A program made the translations under genes and the position numbers. Source: Stutzerimonas stutzeri (lineage in GTDB: Bacteria; Pseudomonadota; Gammaproteobacteria; Pseudomonadales; Pseudomonadaceae). Taken from it: 64,000 bases of DNA. The stretch's first letter is position 1; every line of letters starts with the position of its first letter. The stretch is taken from assembly GCF_024448715.1 (NCBI RefSeq), contig NZ_JAMOHZ010000011.1:22755-86754 (forward strand). Direction: 5' to 3'. A model generated the notes under the pieces. It was not told where the DNA came from. It did not search any database and saw only the letters and a program-made list of their open reading frames with translations. Shown one piece after another: positions 1-8,357 of the stretch.

Positions 1-2
1 TA

Positions 3-584
3 GCGCTGGTGTCCATCGGCCGACAGCCGGAAATGAATCCTCCTCTGGCTTATATCGATCTTCATGGCGAGGAGGCTGGCGAGCTCCTGCTGGAGCATCT
101 ATATGCGCAGGGAGCGCGGCGTATCGGGCTTCTTATCGGTTCCCAGCCCAGGCATTCCTATCTGGACATGAACGCCGCGTATCAAAACTTCTGCGCTGCT
201 CGAGGGCAGATCCCCATCATCGAACACGCAGACGAGGCTGGTGGCGAAGCGGCTGGCCAGGCCGCCTGCCTGCGTATGCTGGAGGCACACCCAGACATGG
301 ACGGACTCTGTGTGCCCGTCGATGCTTTCGCGATCGGGGCGGTCCAGGCACTGCTGCAGCGCAAGCGACGCATACCTGAAGACGTGAAGGTTGCAACGCG
401 CTACGACGGTTTGCGCGCACGCCAGTGCGACCCTCCCTTAACCGCACTGAACCTTCATTTGGAGCAGGTCGCCGCATTGGCCATCGACCTGCTATTTGAG
501 CAGATAAACGGTGATGGCAAGCGGCTGCGAGTCGCAGCGCCTATGGCAAGCCTGGTACCGCGCGTATCCACCCAGACTGTGTGA
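3..584 (+). CDS. LacI-family transcriptional regulator, C-terminal part (cut by window edge)
   Basis: The reading frame is open from the first bases of the window, so the gene starts outside it and the N-terminal helix-turn-helix is not visible. What remains is a periplasmic-binding-protein-like effector domain of the LacI/GalR type: a LVSIGR segment, then ARRIGLL, a region naming a 'DGLCVPVDAFAIGAVQAL' strand-helix, and a C-terminal ALNLHLEQVA segment that corresponds to the usual 'P.LTTV..P' region. The effector cannot be read from this. It points toward the 8-oxoguanine deaminase 210 bp downstream on the same strand, so local control of purine genes is possible but unproven. Confidence 0.8.
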   Translation, partial: ALVSIGRQPEMNPPLAYIDLHGEEAGELLLEHLYAQGARRIGLLIGSQPRHSYLDMNAAYQNFCAARGQIPIIEHADEAGGEAAGQAACLRMLEAHPDMDGLCVPVDAFAIGAVQALLQRKRRIPEDVKVATRYDGLRARQCDPPLTALNLHLEQVAALAIDLLFEQINGDGKRLRVAAPMASLVPRVSTQTV

Positions 585-793
585 TGCAGCGGACGGCAAC
601 CGCGCCCGAGGATTGCACCCAGCGAAGTCCACAGCGCATCCCATCGCCTTTACTCGGCCCGGCATGGTGACAACCCGACCGCAAGCCATTAATGTGTTGC
701 CCAGGTCTGGCCCCCGCTAGACGTCCCCTGGATCAGCAGACAGGGCATAACTGAGCTGGCTCATTTCTGAACTCAACTCAGGAGAAGCCGGCC

Positions 794-2149
794 ATGACTG
801 CCAGCCGTATCTGGATCAAGAATCCCCTCGCCATTTTCACTGCCAACGATCAGGACGCCTCAGGCGGACTGGTGATCGAAAACGGCGTCATCGTTGAACT
901 GCTCGCTGCTGGGCAGACGCCAAACACTCCCGTCGAGAGCACGTTCGACGCCCGCGAGCACGTCGTGCTGCCGGGGCTGATCAATACGCACCATCACTTC
1001 TATCAAACCCTGACCCGCGCCTGGGCACCGGTGGTGAACCAGCCACTGTTCCCTTGGCTGAAGACGCTCTATCCGGTCTGGGCTCGCTTGACACCGGACC
1101 GACTCGCCCTGGCCAGCAAGGTTGCGCTGACTGAGCTGCTGCTCTCCGGCTGCACCACCGCCGCCGATCATCACTACCTGTTTCCGGGCGGCCTGGAAAA
1201 TGCTATCGACGTGCAGATCGAGGCAGTCCGCGAGCTGGGCATGCGCGCCATGCTCACTCGCGGCTCCATGAGCCTGGGCGAAGCCGATGGCGGCCTGCCG
1301 CCGCAGCATACGGTGCAGACCGCCGAAGCCATTCTGGCCGACAGTGAACGCCTGATCGGCACTTATCATGAACATGGTGCCGGCGCGCAGATCCAGATTG
1401 CCTTGGCGCCCTGCTCGCCGTTTTCGGTGACTCCGGAAATCATGCGCGCCAGCGCCGCGCTGGCCGAACAACACGACGTGCGCCTGCACACCCATCTGGC
1501 CGAAACCCTGGACGAGGAGGAGTTCTGCCTGCAGCGCTTCGGCCTGCGCACCGTGGACTATCTGGACAGTGTCGGCTGGCTGTCCGAGCGCACCTGGCTG
1601 GCTCATGGCATTCACTTCAATGACGAAGAGATCGAACGCCTTGGGGCTGCCGGCACCGGCATTTGTCATTGCCCGAGTTCGAATATGCGCCTGGCGTCTG
1701 GCATTTGCCCGACCGTGGCCCTGGAAGCTGCTGGCGCGACCATCGGTCTGGGTGTGGACGGTTCGGCGTCCAATGACGCGTCCAACATGATTCTCGAAGC
1801 GCGTCAGGCGTTATACATCCAACGCCTGCGCTATGGTGCGGAGCAGATCACCCCTGAGCGGGTACTGGGCTGGGCGACGCGAGGTTCGGCGCGCCTATTG
1901 GGTCGGGACGATATCGGTGAGTTGAGTGTCGGCAAGCAAGCGGACCTCGCGCTGTTCAAGCTCGACGAACTGCGCTTCTCCGGCAGTCATGACCCCGTTT
2001 CGGCGCTGCTCTTGTGTGGTGCAGACCGTGCCGACCGGGTCATGGTCGGCGGACAATGGCGAGTGGTTGACGGACACGTCGAGGGACTCGACGTTGCGGG
2101 ACTGATCGCCGATCACAGCCAGGCTGCGCGGGAGCTGCTGGCAGGCTGA
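794..2149 (+). CDS. 8-oxoguanine deaminase (amidohydrolase superfamily)
   Basis: A 451-residue metal-dependent deaminase of the cytosine/guanine deaminase branch. Seen: the metal-binding HxH motif in LINTHHHF near residue 66, HTHLAE near 230, LAHGIHF near 268 and the aspartate in GLGVDGSASND near 320. The sequence and length fit the Pseudomonas 8-oxoguanine deaminase family (P. aeruginosa Pa0142 type), which converts 8-oxoguanine to urate and ammonia in the cytoplasm; related AtzB/TrzN-type hydrolases share the fold. Start is the ATG with CAGGAG upstream. Urate is the entry metabolite of the pathway encoded at 14.5-19.8 kb, which supports the call. No terminator is visible before the convergent next gene, which ends one base away. 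Confidence 0.85.
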   Translation: MTASRIWIKNPLAIFTANDQDASGGLVIENGVIVELLAAGQTPNTPVESTFDAREHVVLPGLINTHHHFYQTLTRAWAPVVNQPLFPWLKTLYPVWARLTPDRLALASKVALTELLLSGCTTAADHHYLFPGGLENAIDVQIEAVRELGMRAMLTRGSMSLGEADGGLPPQHTVQTAEAILADSERLIGTYHEHGAGAQIQIALAPCSPFSVTPEIMRASAALAEQHDVRLHTHLAETLDEEEFCLQRFGLRTVDYLDSVGWLSERTWLAHGIHFNDEEIERLGAAGTGICHCPSSNMRLASGICPTVALEAAGATIGLGVDGSASNDASNMILEARQALYIQRLRYGAEQITPERVLGWATRGSARLLGRDDIGELSVGKQADLALFKLDELRFSGSHDPVSALLLCGADRADRVMVGGQWRVVDGHVEGLDVAGLIADHSQAARELLAG

Positions 2150-2150
2150 T

Positions 2151-2657
2151 TCAGCGGCGCAATGCTACTGTCAGCTGCTGCAAGCAATCATGCGGGGTTC
2201 CGGTGATCACGGTTACCGGAACCCCGAGCATCAGGTTGACCGGCAGGTCGAAGGCTTCCAACTGCAAGCCATCGCAATCGAAGCCGGGCAATCCACAGAG
2301 CTGCGGATGTTGGTGGCGAAGCCGTTCGGCGTAGCTGCCGGCTCCCTCCAGGTAACCAAAGACCGGTTTACCTCGGGCCACGGCATAGCCGACTTCAAAA
2401 GAGGTACCGCTGTCCGGCTCGCCGCCACGAAAGAAATTGAGGTCGGCCAGCACAGCATCGGCCTGTTCGAGCAATTCGAGATTGGCACGGTAGATCCAGG
2501 CGGCCTGCTCGCGCGTGTCAGTGATGTGTGCGGGCACCTGTTTGTCCAGCGGATATAGGCCAGTGAAGCCGAACTCCGCGCAAAGCGTCTTGAGCCGCTC
2601 GCCATGCTCCTGTGCGTCGGGGCGGAACACACCGGGACCGGCCAGGTAAATGTTCAA
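2151..2657 (-). CDS. Nucleoside 2-deoxyribosyltransferase-like protein
   Basis: A 168-residue protein with the N-terminal NIYLAGPGVF strand-loop typical of the nucleoside 2-deoxyribosyltransferase/RCL (DNPH1) family, followed by ADAVLADLNFFRGGEPDSG near residue 90, which holds the conserved Asp and the segment around the catalytic Glu. The start is TTG, chosen because AGGAG lies 8 bases upstream; the nearby ATG is out of frame. The family cleaves or exchanges the base on deoxynucleosides or their monophosphates. Placed tail-to-tail with 8-oxoguanine deaminase, it could feed bases into purine breakdown; this is inferred from position only. Confidence 0.75.
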   Translation of the reverse strand: MNIYLAGPGVFRPDAQEHGERLKTLCAEFGFTGLYPLDKQVPAHITDTREQAAWIYRANLELLEQADAVLADLNFFRGGEPDSGTSFEVGYAVARGKPVFGYLEGAGSYAERLRHQHPQLCGLPGFDCDGLQLEAFDLPVNLMLGVPVTVITGTPHDCLQQLTVALRR

Positions 2658-2689
2658 TCCATAAGCTCCTGTTCGGGGCGCTGCAGCCG

Positions 2690-3781
2690 CTACAGCCCAA
2701 TCAGCGACAGCATGATGAAGGTAGCGAACAACACGAAGTGGGTCATGCCCTCGATCGCGTTGGTTTCGCCGTCGTTCAAATTGATGGCAGCGACGATAAG
2801 GGTAATGAAGACCATCATGGTCTGTAGCGGCGTCATCGCCATCTGCAGCGGCTGACCATTGTAAAGCGCCAGCGCCTCCATTACCGGCACCGTAAGAATC
2901 ACCGTAGACAGCGAGGCACCGAGCGCGATATTGACCACCGACTGCATGCGGTTGGCCAGCGCCGCACGCAGCGCGGTAAGGATTTCAGGGCTCGCTGAGA
3001 TCGCCGCCACCAGCAAGGCCGCCACCATGGGCGGCGCGCCACTGCCCTCCAGTCCCACACCGAGGGTTTGGGCCATTACCTCGGCGAGTGCTCCGATGAG
3101 TACCACGCCGGCACACAAGAATCCGATCGCCAGACCAAGACTCGCTGACGCAGGTGGAACATCGGGGCTGTTTTTACGCCGACGCTTCTCCGGGTAGCTG
3201 TAGCTGAAAAAGTAGCTGTGCGCACCCACCTGCATACGAAGAAACACGCCGTAAAGCAGCAGCATCGCGCCAATGGTAAAGGCCGAGTAGAGATGCCAGT
3301 CTTCGCGTGGAATGAACTCCGGTACGACCATCGACACGCCCATGGCGGTCAGGATCATCACGCTGTAGGTCCGCGCCGAATCGTCGTTGTACGACTGCTC
3401 GCCATGGCGCAGGCCGCCCATCAGCGCAGCGAGGCCGAGAATGCCGTTGAGATCGAGCATCACGGCCGCGTAGATGGTGTCACGTACCAGCGTCGGCGAG
3501 GGCTCATGGGTCATCATGATGCCCAGCACGACGACCTCAACCAGCACCGCCGAAAGGGTAAGAATCATCGTCCCGTAGGGATCACCGACCTTTTCAGCGA
3601 GCACTTCGGCATGGTGCGCGACGCGTATCGACGCCAGTACGATGGTGGCGACGAGCACGCCGACGGCGGTCAATGCAATCACACGCCCGCCATGCAGCAG
3701 GCTGCCTTCGAACGTATAGGCAAGGACCGCGACGAGCAGCGCGACGACGAGAAACCTCTCTTCCTTCAGCATATGCAGCAT
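2690..3781 (-). CDS. chaA: ChaA-like calcium/sodium:proton antiporter
   Basis: An integral inner-membrane protein of about 363 residues with roughly 11 hydrophobic segments and two related halves, as in the Ca2+/cation antiporter (CaCA) superfamily. The first alpha repeat shows GDPYGTMILTLSAVLVEV near residue 70, the second AAISASPEILTALRAALANR near residue 265; both carry the polar/acidic residues that coordinate the cation. Expected role is export of Ca2+ or Na+ in exchange for protons. A GTG start 7 codons upstream is possible, but GGAG sits 7 bases before the ATG used here. It is separated from the neighbouring deoxyribosyltransferase by 32 bases and may share its transcript. Confidence 0.85.
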   Translation of the reverse strand: MLHMLKEERFLVVALLVAVLAYTFEGSLLHGGRVIALTAVGVLVATIVLASIRVAHHAEVLAEKVGDPYGTMILTLSAVLVEVVVLGIMMTHEPSPTLVRDTIYAAVMLDLNGILGLAALMGGLRHGEQSYNDDSARTYSVMILTAMGVSMVVPEFIPREDWHLYSAFTIGAMLLLYGVFLRMQVGAHSYFFSYSYPEKRRRKNSPDVPPASASLGLAIGFLCAGVVLIGALAEVMAQTLGVGLEGSGAPPMVAALLVAAISASPEILTALRAALANRMQSVVNIALGASLSTVILTVPVMEALALYNGQPLQMAMTPLQTMMVFITLIVAAINLNDGETNAIEGMTHFVLFATFIMLSLIGL

Positions 3782-4100
3782 CATCAATCTCCGGACGTTC
3801 ACTGCCTCGACGCACCAAGCCGCGGCATATACGGGAACAACAAAAAAGAGACCAACAATCCGCGGGGACGTCCCCTATATCGAAGTGGAAGGGAGTTTCT
3901 GCTCTACAGTTTCGCTGCGAATCAGCCCTAAATTGGTCTCCGCGCTGCCGCTGGGATCGCCTACTCAGGGCAGACGCTTTATCGAGCCCACGCCTATCGC
4001 CGCGTGCGGCAATTCCTGCCCATGTGAGCCACACTGAACCCATCAGCAACCAAGCCGCAGCGGCGTGGGTCATCACCCCTGGTATGCGCCGCCGAGCACA

Positions 4101-4116
4101 TTGACTTTTGAGTCAA
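4101..4116. promoter_or_regulatory. Operator-like inverted repeat 1 upstream of xdhA (RutR-like)
   Basis: TTGACT-TTTG-AGTCAA, perfect 6-bp arms with a 4-bp centre. The outer TTGAC...GTCAA with a 6-base gap has the same layout as the E. coli RutR site (TTGACCANNTGGTCAA). A second copy follows 23 bp downstream, about two helical turns. Confidence 0.55.
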
Positions 4117-4123
4117 GTATTTG

Positions 4124-4139
4124 TTGACCAGAAAGTCAG
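4124..4139. promoter_or_regulatory. Operator-like inverted repeat 2 upstream of xdhA (RutR-like)
   Basis: TTGACC-AGAA-AGTCAG, a degenerate second copy of the motif at 4101. Its left arm is also the -35 hexamer of the xdhA promoter, so occupation should block RNA polymerase. The RutR-like TetR regulator at 29423 is a candidate ligand. Confidence 0.5.
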
Positions 4140-4152
4140 ATAGGGCTAATTT
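4124..4152 (+). promoter_or_regulatory. xdhA sigma-70-type promoter
   Basis: TTGACC (4124-4129), 17-base spacer, TAATTT (4147-4152), 42 bases before the xdhA start codon. It overlaps the second operator-like repeat. Confidence 0.5.
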
Positions 4153-4194
4153 CCTTCACCAGAGCCCAGAACAAAAACTCCCCGGAGGCCCTCC

Positions 4195-5634
4195 TTGATC
4201 CAGTTCCTACTCAATCGAGAACTGCGCCGTGAGCAGACACTCGATCCGAATACCACCGTGCTGAATTACCTGCGTGAGCATCGCGGTAAATCCGGCACCA
4301 AAGAAGGCTGTGCCTCCGGTGACTGCGGCGCCTGTACCGTCGTGGTCGGCGAGCTGGACGGCGATAAGCTGCGCTATCGCACGCTTAACTCCTGCCTGAC
4401 GTTCGTCTCCGCGCTGCATGGCAAGCAACTGATTACCGTCGAGGACCTGAAGCATCAGGGCCAGCTGCATAGCGTTCAGCAAGCAATGGTCGATTGCCAT
4501 GGATCGCAGTGCGGCTTCTGCACGCCGGGCTTCGTCATGAGCCTGTTTGCCCTGCAGAAGTCGGCGGACGGCTTCGACAACGCCGACACGCACGAGGCGC
4601 TGGCTGGCAACCTCTGCCGCTGCACCGGCTACCGGCCAATTCTCGAAGCCGCCGAGCAAGCCTGCTGCGGCAAGCAGCCGGACCAGTTCGACGCGCGCGA
4701 AGCTGAAACCATCGCCCAGTTGAAGGCCATCGAACCACGCGAAACCGCTGAGCTGAACAGTGGCGACAAGCGCTGCCTGTCACCACTGACAGTGGCCGAT
4801 CTGGCCGATATCTACGGCGCCAATCCCGACGCCCGCCTGCTTGCCGGCGGCACCGACCTGGCGTTGGAAGTTACCCAGTTCCATCGCGAACTACCGGTGA
4901 TGATCTACGTCGGCCATATCGCCGAAATGAAGAAAGTCGAAGTTACTGCCAATACCATCGAAATCGGTGCGGCCACTCCGCTGACCGATTGCTACGAAGT
5001 GCTGGCCCAGGAATACCCGGACTTCGGCGAGCTGCTGCACCGCTTCGCGTCTCTGCAGATTCGCAACCAGGGCACCCTCGGCGGCAACATCGGTAATGCC
5101 TCGCCCATTGGTGATTCGCCGCCCCTGCTGATTGCGTTGGGTGCGCAAGTGGTGCTGCGCAAGGGCATCAACAGCCGCACCCTGCTGCTGCAGGACTACT
5201 TTATCGATTACAAGGTGACGGCCCGCGAGCAAGGCGAATTCATCGAGAAGATCATCGTGCCGCGCGCCCAGCCGAACCGGGTGTTCCGCGCTTATAAGGT
5301 ATCCAAACGCCTGGACGACGATATTTCCGCTGTGTGCGCAGCCTTCGACTTAAAGATCGAGGACGGCATAATCGAAGATGCCCGCGTTGCTTTCGGCGGC
5401 ATGGCAGCGATCCCCAAGCGCGCCGCTGCATGCGAGCGTGCTCTGATCGGGGCGTCTTTCACTCACGAGGCCATCGAGCAAGCCTGCCAGGCGCTGGAGA
5501 AAGACTTCACGCCGCTTACCGACTTCCGCGCCAGCCGCGAATACCGTTTGCTGGTTGTACAGAACCTGCTGCGCAAATGCTTCCTTGAGCAACAAAGCCC
5601 GGAAGCCGAGACAAGGGTGACCGCATATGCATAA
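4195..5634 (+). CDS. xdhA: Xanthine dehydrogenase, Fe-S/FAD subunit
   Basis: The 479-residue small subunit of bacterial xanthine dehydrogenase. Residues 1-75 form a plant-type [2Fe-2S] ferredoxin domain with CASGDCGAC (about 39-47); residues 85-160 form the second [2Fe-2S] domain with CGFCTPG and CRCTGY; from about 190 follows the FAD-binding domain with LLAGGTDLALEV and GGNIGNASPIGD. Electrons from the molybdenum centre in XdhB pass through these clusters to FAD and NAD+. The start is TTG, supported by GGAGG 6 bases upstream and by homologous N-termini beginning at this point. It overlaps xdhB by 8 bases, so translation is probably coupled. Its promoter carries two RutR-like operator repeats. 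Confidence 0.95.
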   Translation: MIQFLLNRELRREQTLDPNTTVLNYLREHRGKSGTKEGCASGDCGACTVVVGELDGDKLRYRTLNSCLTFVSALHGKQLITVEDLKHQGQLHSVQQAMVDCHGSQCGFCTPGFVMSLFALQKSADGFDNADTHEALAGNLCRCTGYRPILEAAEQACCGKQPDQFDAREAETIAQLKAIEPRETAELNSGDKRCLSPLTVADLADIYGANPDARLLAGGTDLALEVTQFHRELPVMIYVGHIAEMKKVEVTANTIEIGAATPLTDCYEVLAQEYPDFGELLHRFASLQIRNQGTLGGNIGNASPIGDSPPLLIALGAQVVLRKGINSRTLLLQDYFIDYKVTAREQGEFIEKIIVPRAQPNRVFRAYKVSKRLDDDISAVCAAFDLKIEDGIIEDARVAFGGMAAIPKRAAACERALIGASFTHEAIEQACQALEKDFTPLTDFRASREYRLLVVQNLLRKCFLEQQSPEAETRVTAYA

Positions 5635-8020
5635 GCCAACCAAGACCCAGGAAGAACTCGCCGCCCTGTTCACTCAGGATCTCGTTAGCGGCGTGGGCAG
5701 AAACGTCAAGCACGACAGCGCGCCCAAGCACGTCACCGGCGAAGCGGTGTATGTCGACGACCGCCTGGAATTCCCCAACCAGTTGCATGTGTATGCACGC
5801 ATGAGCGATCGCGCTCATGCCCGCATCGTCCGCATCGATACTGCGCCTTGCTACAACATTCCCGGCGTCGCCATTGCCATCACCGCCAAGGATGTTCCAG
5901 GGCAGCTGGACATCGGCGCGGTCATGCCCGGCGATCCGCTGCTGGCGGATGGCAAGGTGGAGTTCATTGGCCAGCCGGTAATCGCCGTGGCCGCTGACAG
6001 CTTGGAAACCGCGCGCAAGGCAGCGATGGCCGCGATCATCGAGTACGAAGACCTTGAGCCTGTGATCGACGTAGTCGACGCGCTGCGCAAGAAGCACTTC
6101 GTGCTCGACAGCCACACCCACAAACGCGGCGATTCGGCCGGCGCGCTGGCTACCGCCCCGCGCCGCCTGCAGGGCAACCTGCACATCGGCGGTCAGGAAC
6201 ATTTCTATCTGGAGACTCAGGTTTCCTCGGTGATGCCCACCGAAGACGGCGGCATGATCGTCTACACCTCGACGCAGAACCCCACCGAGGTGCAGAAGCT
6301 GGTCTCGGAAGTACTCGGCGTCTCGATGAACAAGATCGTCATCGACATGCGCCGCATGGGCGGTGGCTTTGGCGGTAAGGAAACCCAGGCCGCGGGACCC
6401 GCCTGCATGTGCGCGGTGATCGCGCACCTTACCGGGCGGCCAACCAAGATGCGTCTGCCGCGCATGGAAGACATGACCATGACCGGCAAGCGCCATCCCT
6501 TCTACGTCGAGTATGACGTCGGTTTCGATGACGACGGCTTGCTGCACGGCATCGAGATCGATCTGGCCGGCAATTGCGGTTACTCGCCAGACCTGTCCGG
6601 CTCCATCGTCGACCGCGCCATGTTCCACTCCGACAACGCCTATTACCTGGGCGATGCGACCATCAACGGTCATCGCTGCAAGACCAACCTGGCCTCGAAC
6701 ACCGCCTATCGCGGCTTCGGCGGCCCGCAGGGCATGGTCGCCATCGAGGAGATCATGGACGCAGTAGCGCGCGAGCTGGGCAAGGATCCGCTCGACGTGC
6801 GCAAGCGCAACTATTACGGCAAGACCGAACGCAACGTCACGCCGTACTACCAGACCGTCGAGCACAACATGCTTGAGGAGATGACCGCCGAGCTCGAGGC
6901 CAGCAGCGAGTATGCTCGCCGCCGCGAAGAAATCCGTGCGTTCAACGCCAAGAGTCCGATTCTCAAGAAGGGCCTGTCGCTGACCCCGGTGAAATTCGGC
7001 ATCAGCTTCACCGCCAGCTTCCTCAACCAGGCCGGCGCGCTGGTACACGTCTATACCGACGGCAGCATCCATCTGAACCATGGCGGCACCGAGATGGGCC
7101 AGGGCCTCAATATCAAGGTCGCTCAGGTCGTGGCTGAGGTGTTCCAGGTCGATGTCGACCGCATCCAGATCACCGCTACCAACACTGACAAGGTGCCGAA
7201 CACCTCTCCGACCGCTGCATCCAGTGGCGCGGATCTCAACGGCAAGGCTGCCCAGAACGCTGCGCAAACCATCAAGCAACGTCTGATCGAGTTTGCTGCA
7301 CGGCATTACCAAGTCACAGAAGAAGACGTCGAATTCAAGAATGGTCAGGTCCGCATCCGCGACCAGTACGTCTCTTTCGACGAGCTGATTCAGCAGGCTT
7401 ATTTCGGCCAAGTGTCTCTGTCGTCCACCGGTTTCTACCGCACCCCGAAGATCTACTACGACCGCAGCCAGGCACGCGGCCGTCCGTTCTACTACTTCGC
7501 TTATGGCGCGGCGTGCTCCGAGGTAATCGTCGATACCCTGACCGGCGAATACAAGATGCTGCGCAGCGACATCCTGCACGATGTCGGTGCCTCGCTGAAC
7601 CCGGCCATCGATATCGGCCAAGTGGAAGGCGGCTTCGTCCAGGGCATGGGCTGGCTGACCATGGAAGAGCTGGTCTGGAACGACAAGGGCAAGTTGATGA
7701 CTTCCGGGCCAGCCAGCTACAAGATCCCGGCAGTGGCCGACATGCCGCTGGATCTGCGGGTAAAGCTGGTGGAGAACCGAAAGAACCCCGAGGACACCGT
7801 GTTTCATTCCAAGGCCGTCGGCGAGCCGCCGTTCATGCTCGGCATCTCGGTCTGGTGCGCGATCAAGGACGCGGTGGCGAGCCTCGCTGATTACCGTGCC
7901 CAACCGAACATCGACGCCCCGGCGACGCCGGAACGGGTTTTGTGGGGCGTGGAACAGATGCGCAAGTTGAAGCGGGTTGCCAAGGCTGCGCCTGTATCGG
8001 CAACCGAAACCATCGCCTGA
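5627..8020 (+). CDS. xdhB: Xanthine dehydrogenase, molybdopterin-binding subunit
   Basis: The 797-residue large subunit, which oxidises hypoxanthine and xanthine to urate. Seen: an N-terminal fumbling of 20 residues then VGRNVKHDSAPKHVTGEAVY, the typical a/b hammerhead entry; RRMGGGFGGKE near 245 and YRGFGGPQG near 360 of the molybdopterin-binding region; GTEMGQGLNIKV near 487; and AVGEPPFMLG near 730 with the catalytic glutamate. Length is normal for the family. It begins inside xdhA (8-base overlap) and is followed by a repeat-rich gap before xdhC, the cofactor insertion factor. Confidence 0.95.
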   Translation: MHKPTKTQEELAALFTQDLVSGVGRNVKHDSAPKHVTGEAVYVDDRLEFPNQLHVYARMSDRAHARIVRIDTAPCYNIPGVAIAITAKDVPGQLDIGAVMPGDPLLADGKVEFIGQPVIAVAADSLETARKAAMAAIIEYEDLEPVIDVVDALRKKHFVLDSHTHKRGDSAGALATAPRRLQGNLHIGGQEHFYLETQVSSVMPTEDGGMIVYTSTQNPTEVQKLVSEVLGVSMNKIVIDMRRMGGGFGGKETQAAGPACMCAVIAHLTGRPTKMRLPRMEDMTMTGKRHPFYVEYDVGFDDDGLLHGIEIDLAGNCGYSPDLSGSIVDRAMFHSDNAYYLGDATINGHRCKTNLASNTAYRGFGGPQGMVAIEEIMDAVARELGKDPLDVRKRNYYGKTERNVTPYYQTVEHNMLEEMTAELEASSEYARRREEIRAFNAKSPILKKGLSLTPVKFGISFTASFLNQAGALVHVYTDGSIHLNHGGTEMGQGLNIKVAQVVAEVFQVDVDRIQITATNTDKVPNTSPTAASSGADLNGKAAQNAAQTIKQRLIEFAARHYQVTEEDVEFKNGQVRIRDQYVSFDELIQQAYFGQVSLSSTGFYRTPKIYYDRSQARGRPFYYFAYGAACSEVIVDTLTGEYKMLRSDILHDVGASLNPAIDIGQVEGGFVQGMGWLTMEELVWNDKGKLMTSGPASYKIPAVADMPLDLRVKLVENRKNPEDTVFHSKAVGEPPFMLGISVWCAIKDAVASLADYRAQPNIDAPATPERVLWGVEQMRKLKRVAKAAPVSATETIA

Positions 8021-8080
8021 CCTGTAGGAAGCGAGAGGAGCGCCTAGTTCCTGCACGCGAACAATCACCGAAGCGAAACG

Positions 8081-8105
8081 CTTCGCCAGCAAGCTGGCTC
8101 CTACA
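8081..8105. repeat. REP-like palindromic unit after xdhB
   Basis: CTTCGCCAGCAAGCTGGCTCCTACA, a hairpin-forming unit that recurs at 9258-9282 with one change and, in opposite orientation, as GTAGGAGCGAGCTTGCTCGCG. Confidence 0.7.
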
Positions 8106-8228
8106 AAGCCAGGCAACACCCCGAGGTAGACAATGCTCTGCTTGTCCACCTCGGGCGCAACACGAATGTTCCGGTGTAAGACGCTTCGCCGTTTTCTACG
8201 GGGTGGCGATCACCGACGGAGTCGACCC

Positions 8229-8318
8229 GTAGGAGCGAGCTTGCTCGCGAAGTTTTTTGGTACTACGCCCAAGCAGCAACGGGGAAGGCCATATTCGCAA
8301 GCAAACTCGCTTTTACAA
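8229..8318. repeat. REP-like inverted pair between xdhB and xdhC
   Basis: A clear unit GTAGGAGCGAGCTTGCTCGCG (from 8229) is followed about 40 bases later by a degenerate opposite unit (TTCGCAAGCAAACTCGC...TACAA), the BIME-like arrangement. Together with the unit at 8081 it fills the 337-base xdhB-xdhC gap, which otherwise holds only the xdhC ribosome binding site. Confidence 0.65.
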
Positions 8319-8357
8319 GAGAACAATCGCATGCCTCTAAGGCATCGGAGAACATAC

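Larger units (their letters stand above)
3782..4194. other. Divergent intergenic region chaA/xdhA
   Basis: About 410 bases without a convincing gene. A minus-strand open frame in its middle begins with a hydrophobic stretch but then runs into the antiporter gene in another frame and has no family resemblance. The last 100 bases hold the xdhA promoter and two operator-like inverted repeats, annotated separately. Confidence 0.6.

Noticed and set aside
860..1669. A 269-residue minus-strand frame within the 8-oxoguanine deaminase gene
   Set aside because: Shadow frame; the plus strand shows all amidohydrolase motifs.
3218..3931. A 237-residue His/Arg-rich plus-strand frame
   Set aside because: Antisense to the ChaA-like antiporter; composition typical of a shadow frame.
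3594..4076. Minus-strand frame starting with a hydrophobic stretch, upstream of the ChaA-like gene
   Set aside because: After the hydrophobic start it is Arg-rich low-quality sequence overlapping the antiporter gene in another frame; no ribosome binding site.
5516..8149. An 877-residue open frame on the minus strand covering xdhB
   Set aside because: It is antisense to xdhB, is rich in His/Val/Gly as expected for a shadow of high-GC coding, and has no family resemblance.
8021..8357. CRISPR-like repeats between xdhB and xdhC
   Set aside because: The repeats are few, palindromic, alternate in orientation and are unevenly spaced, which fits REP elements, not a CRISPR array.
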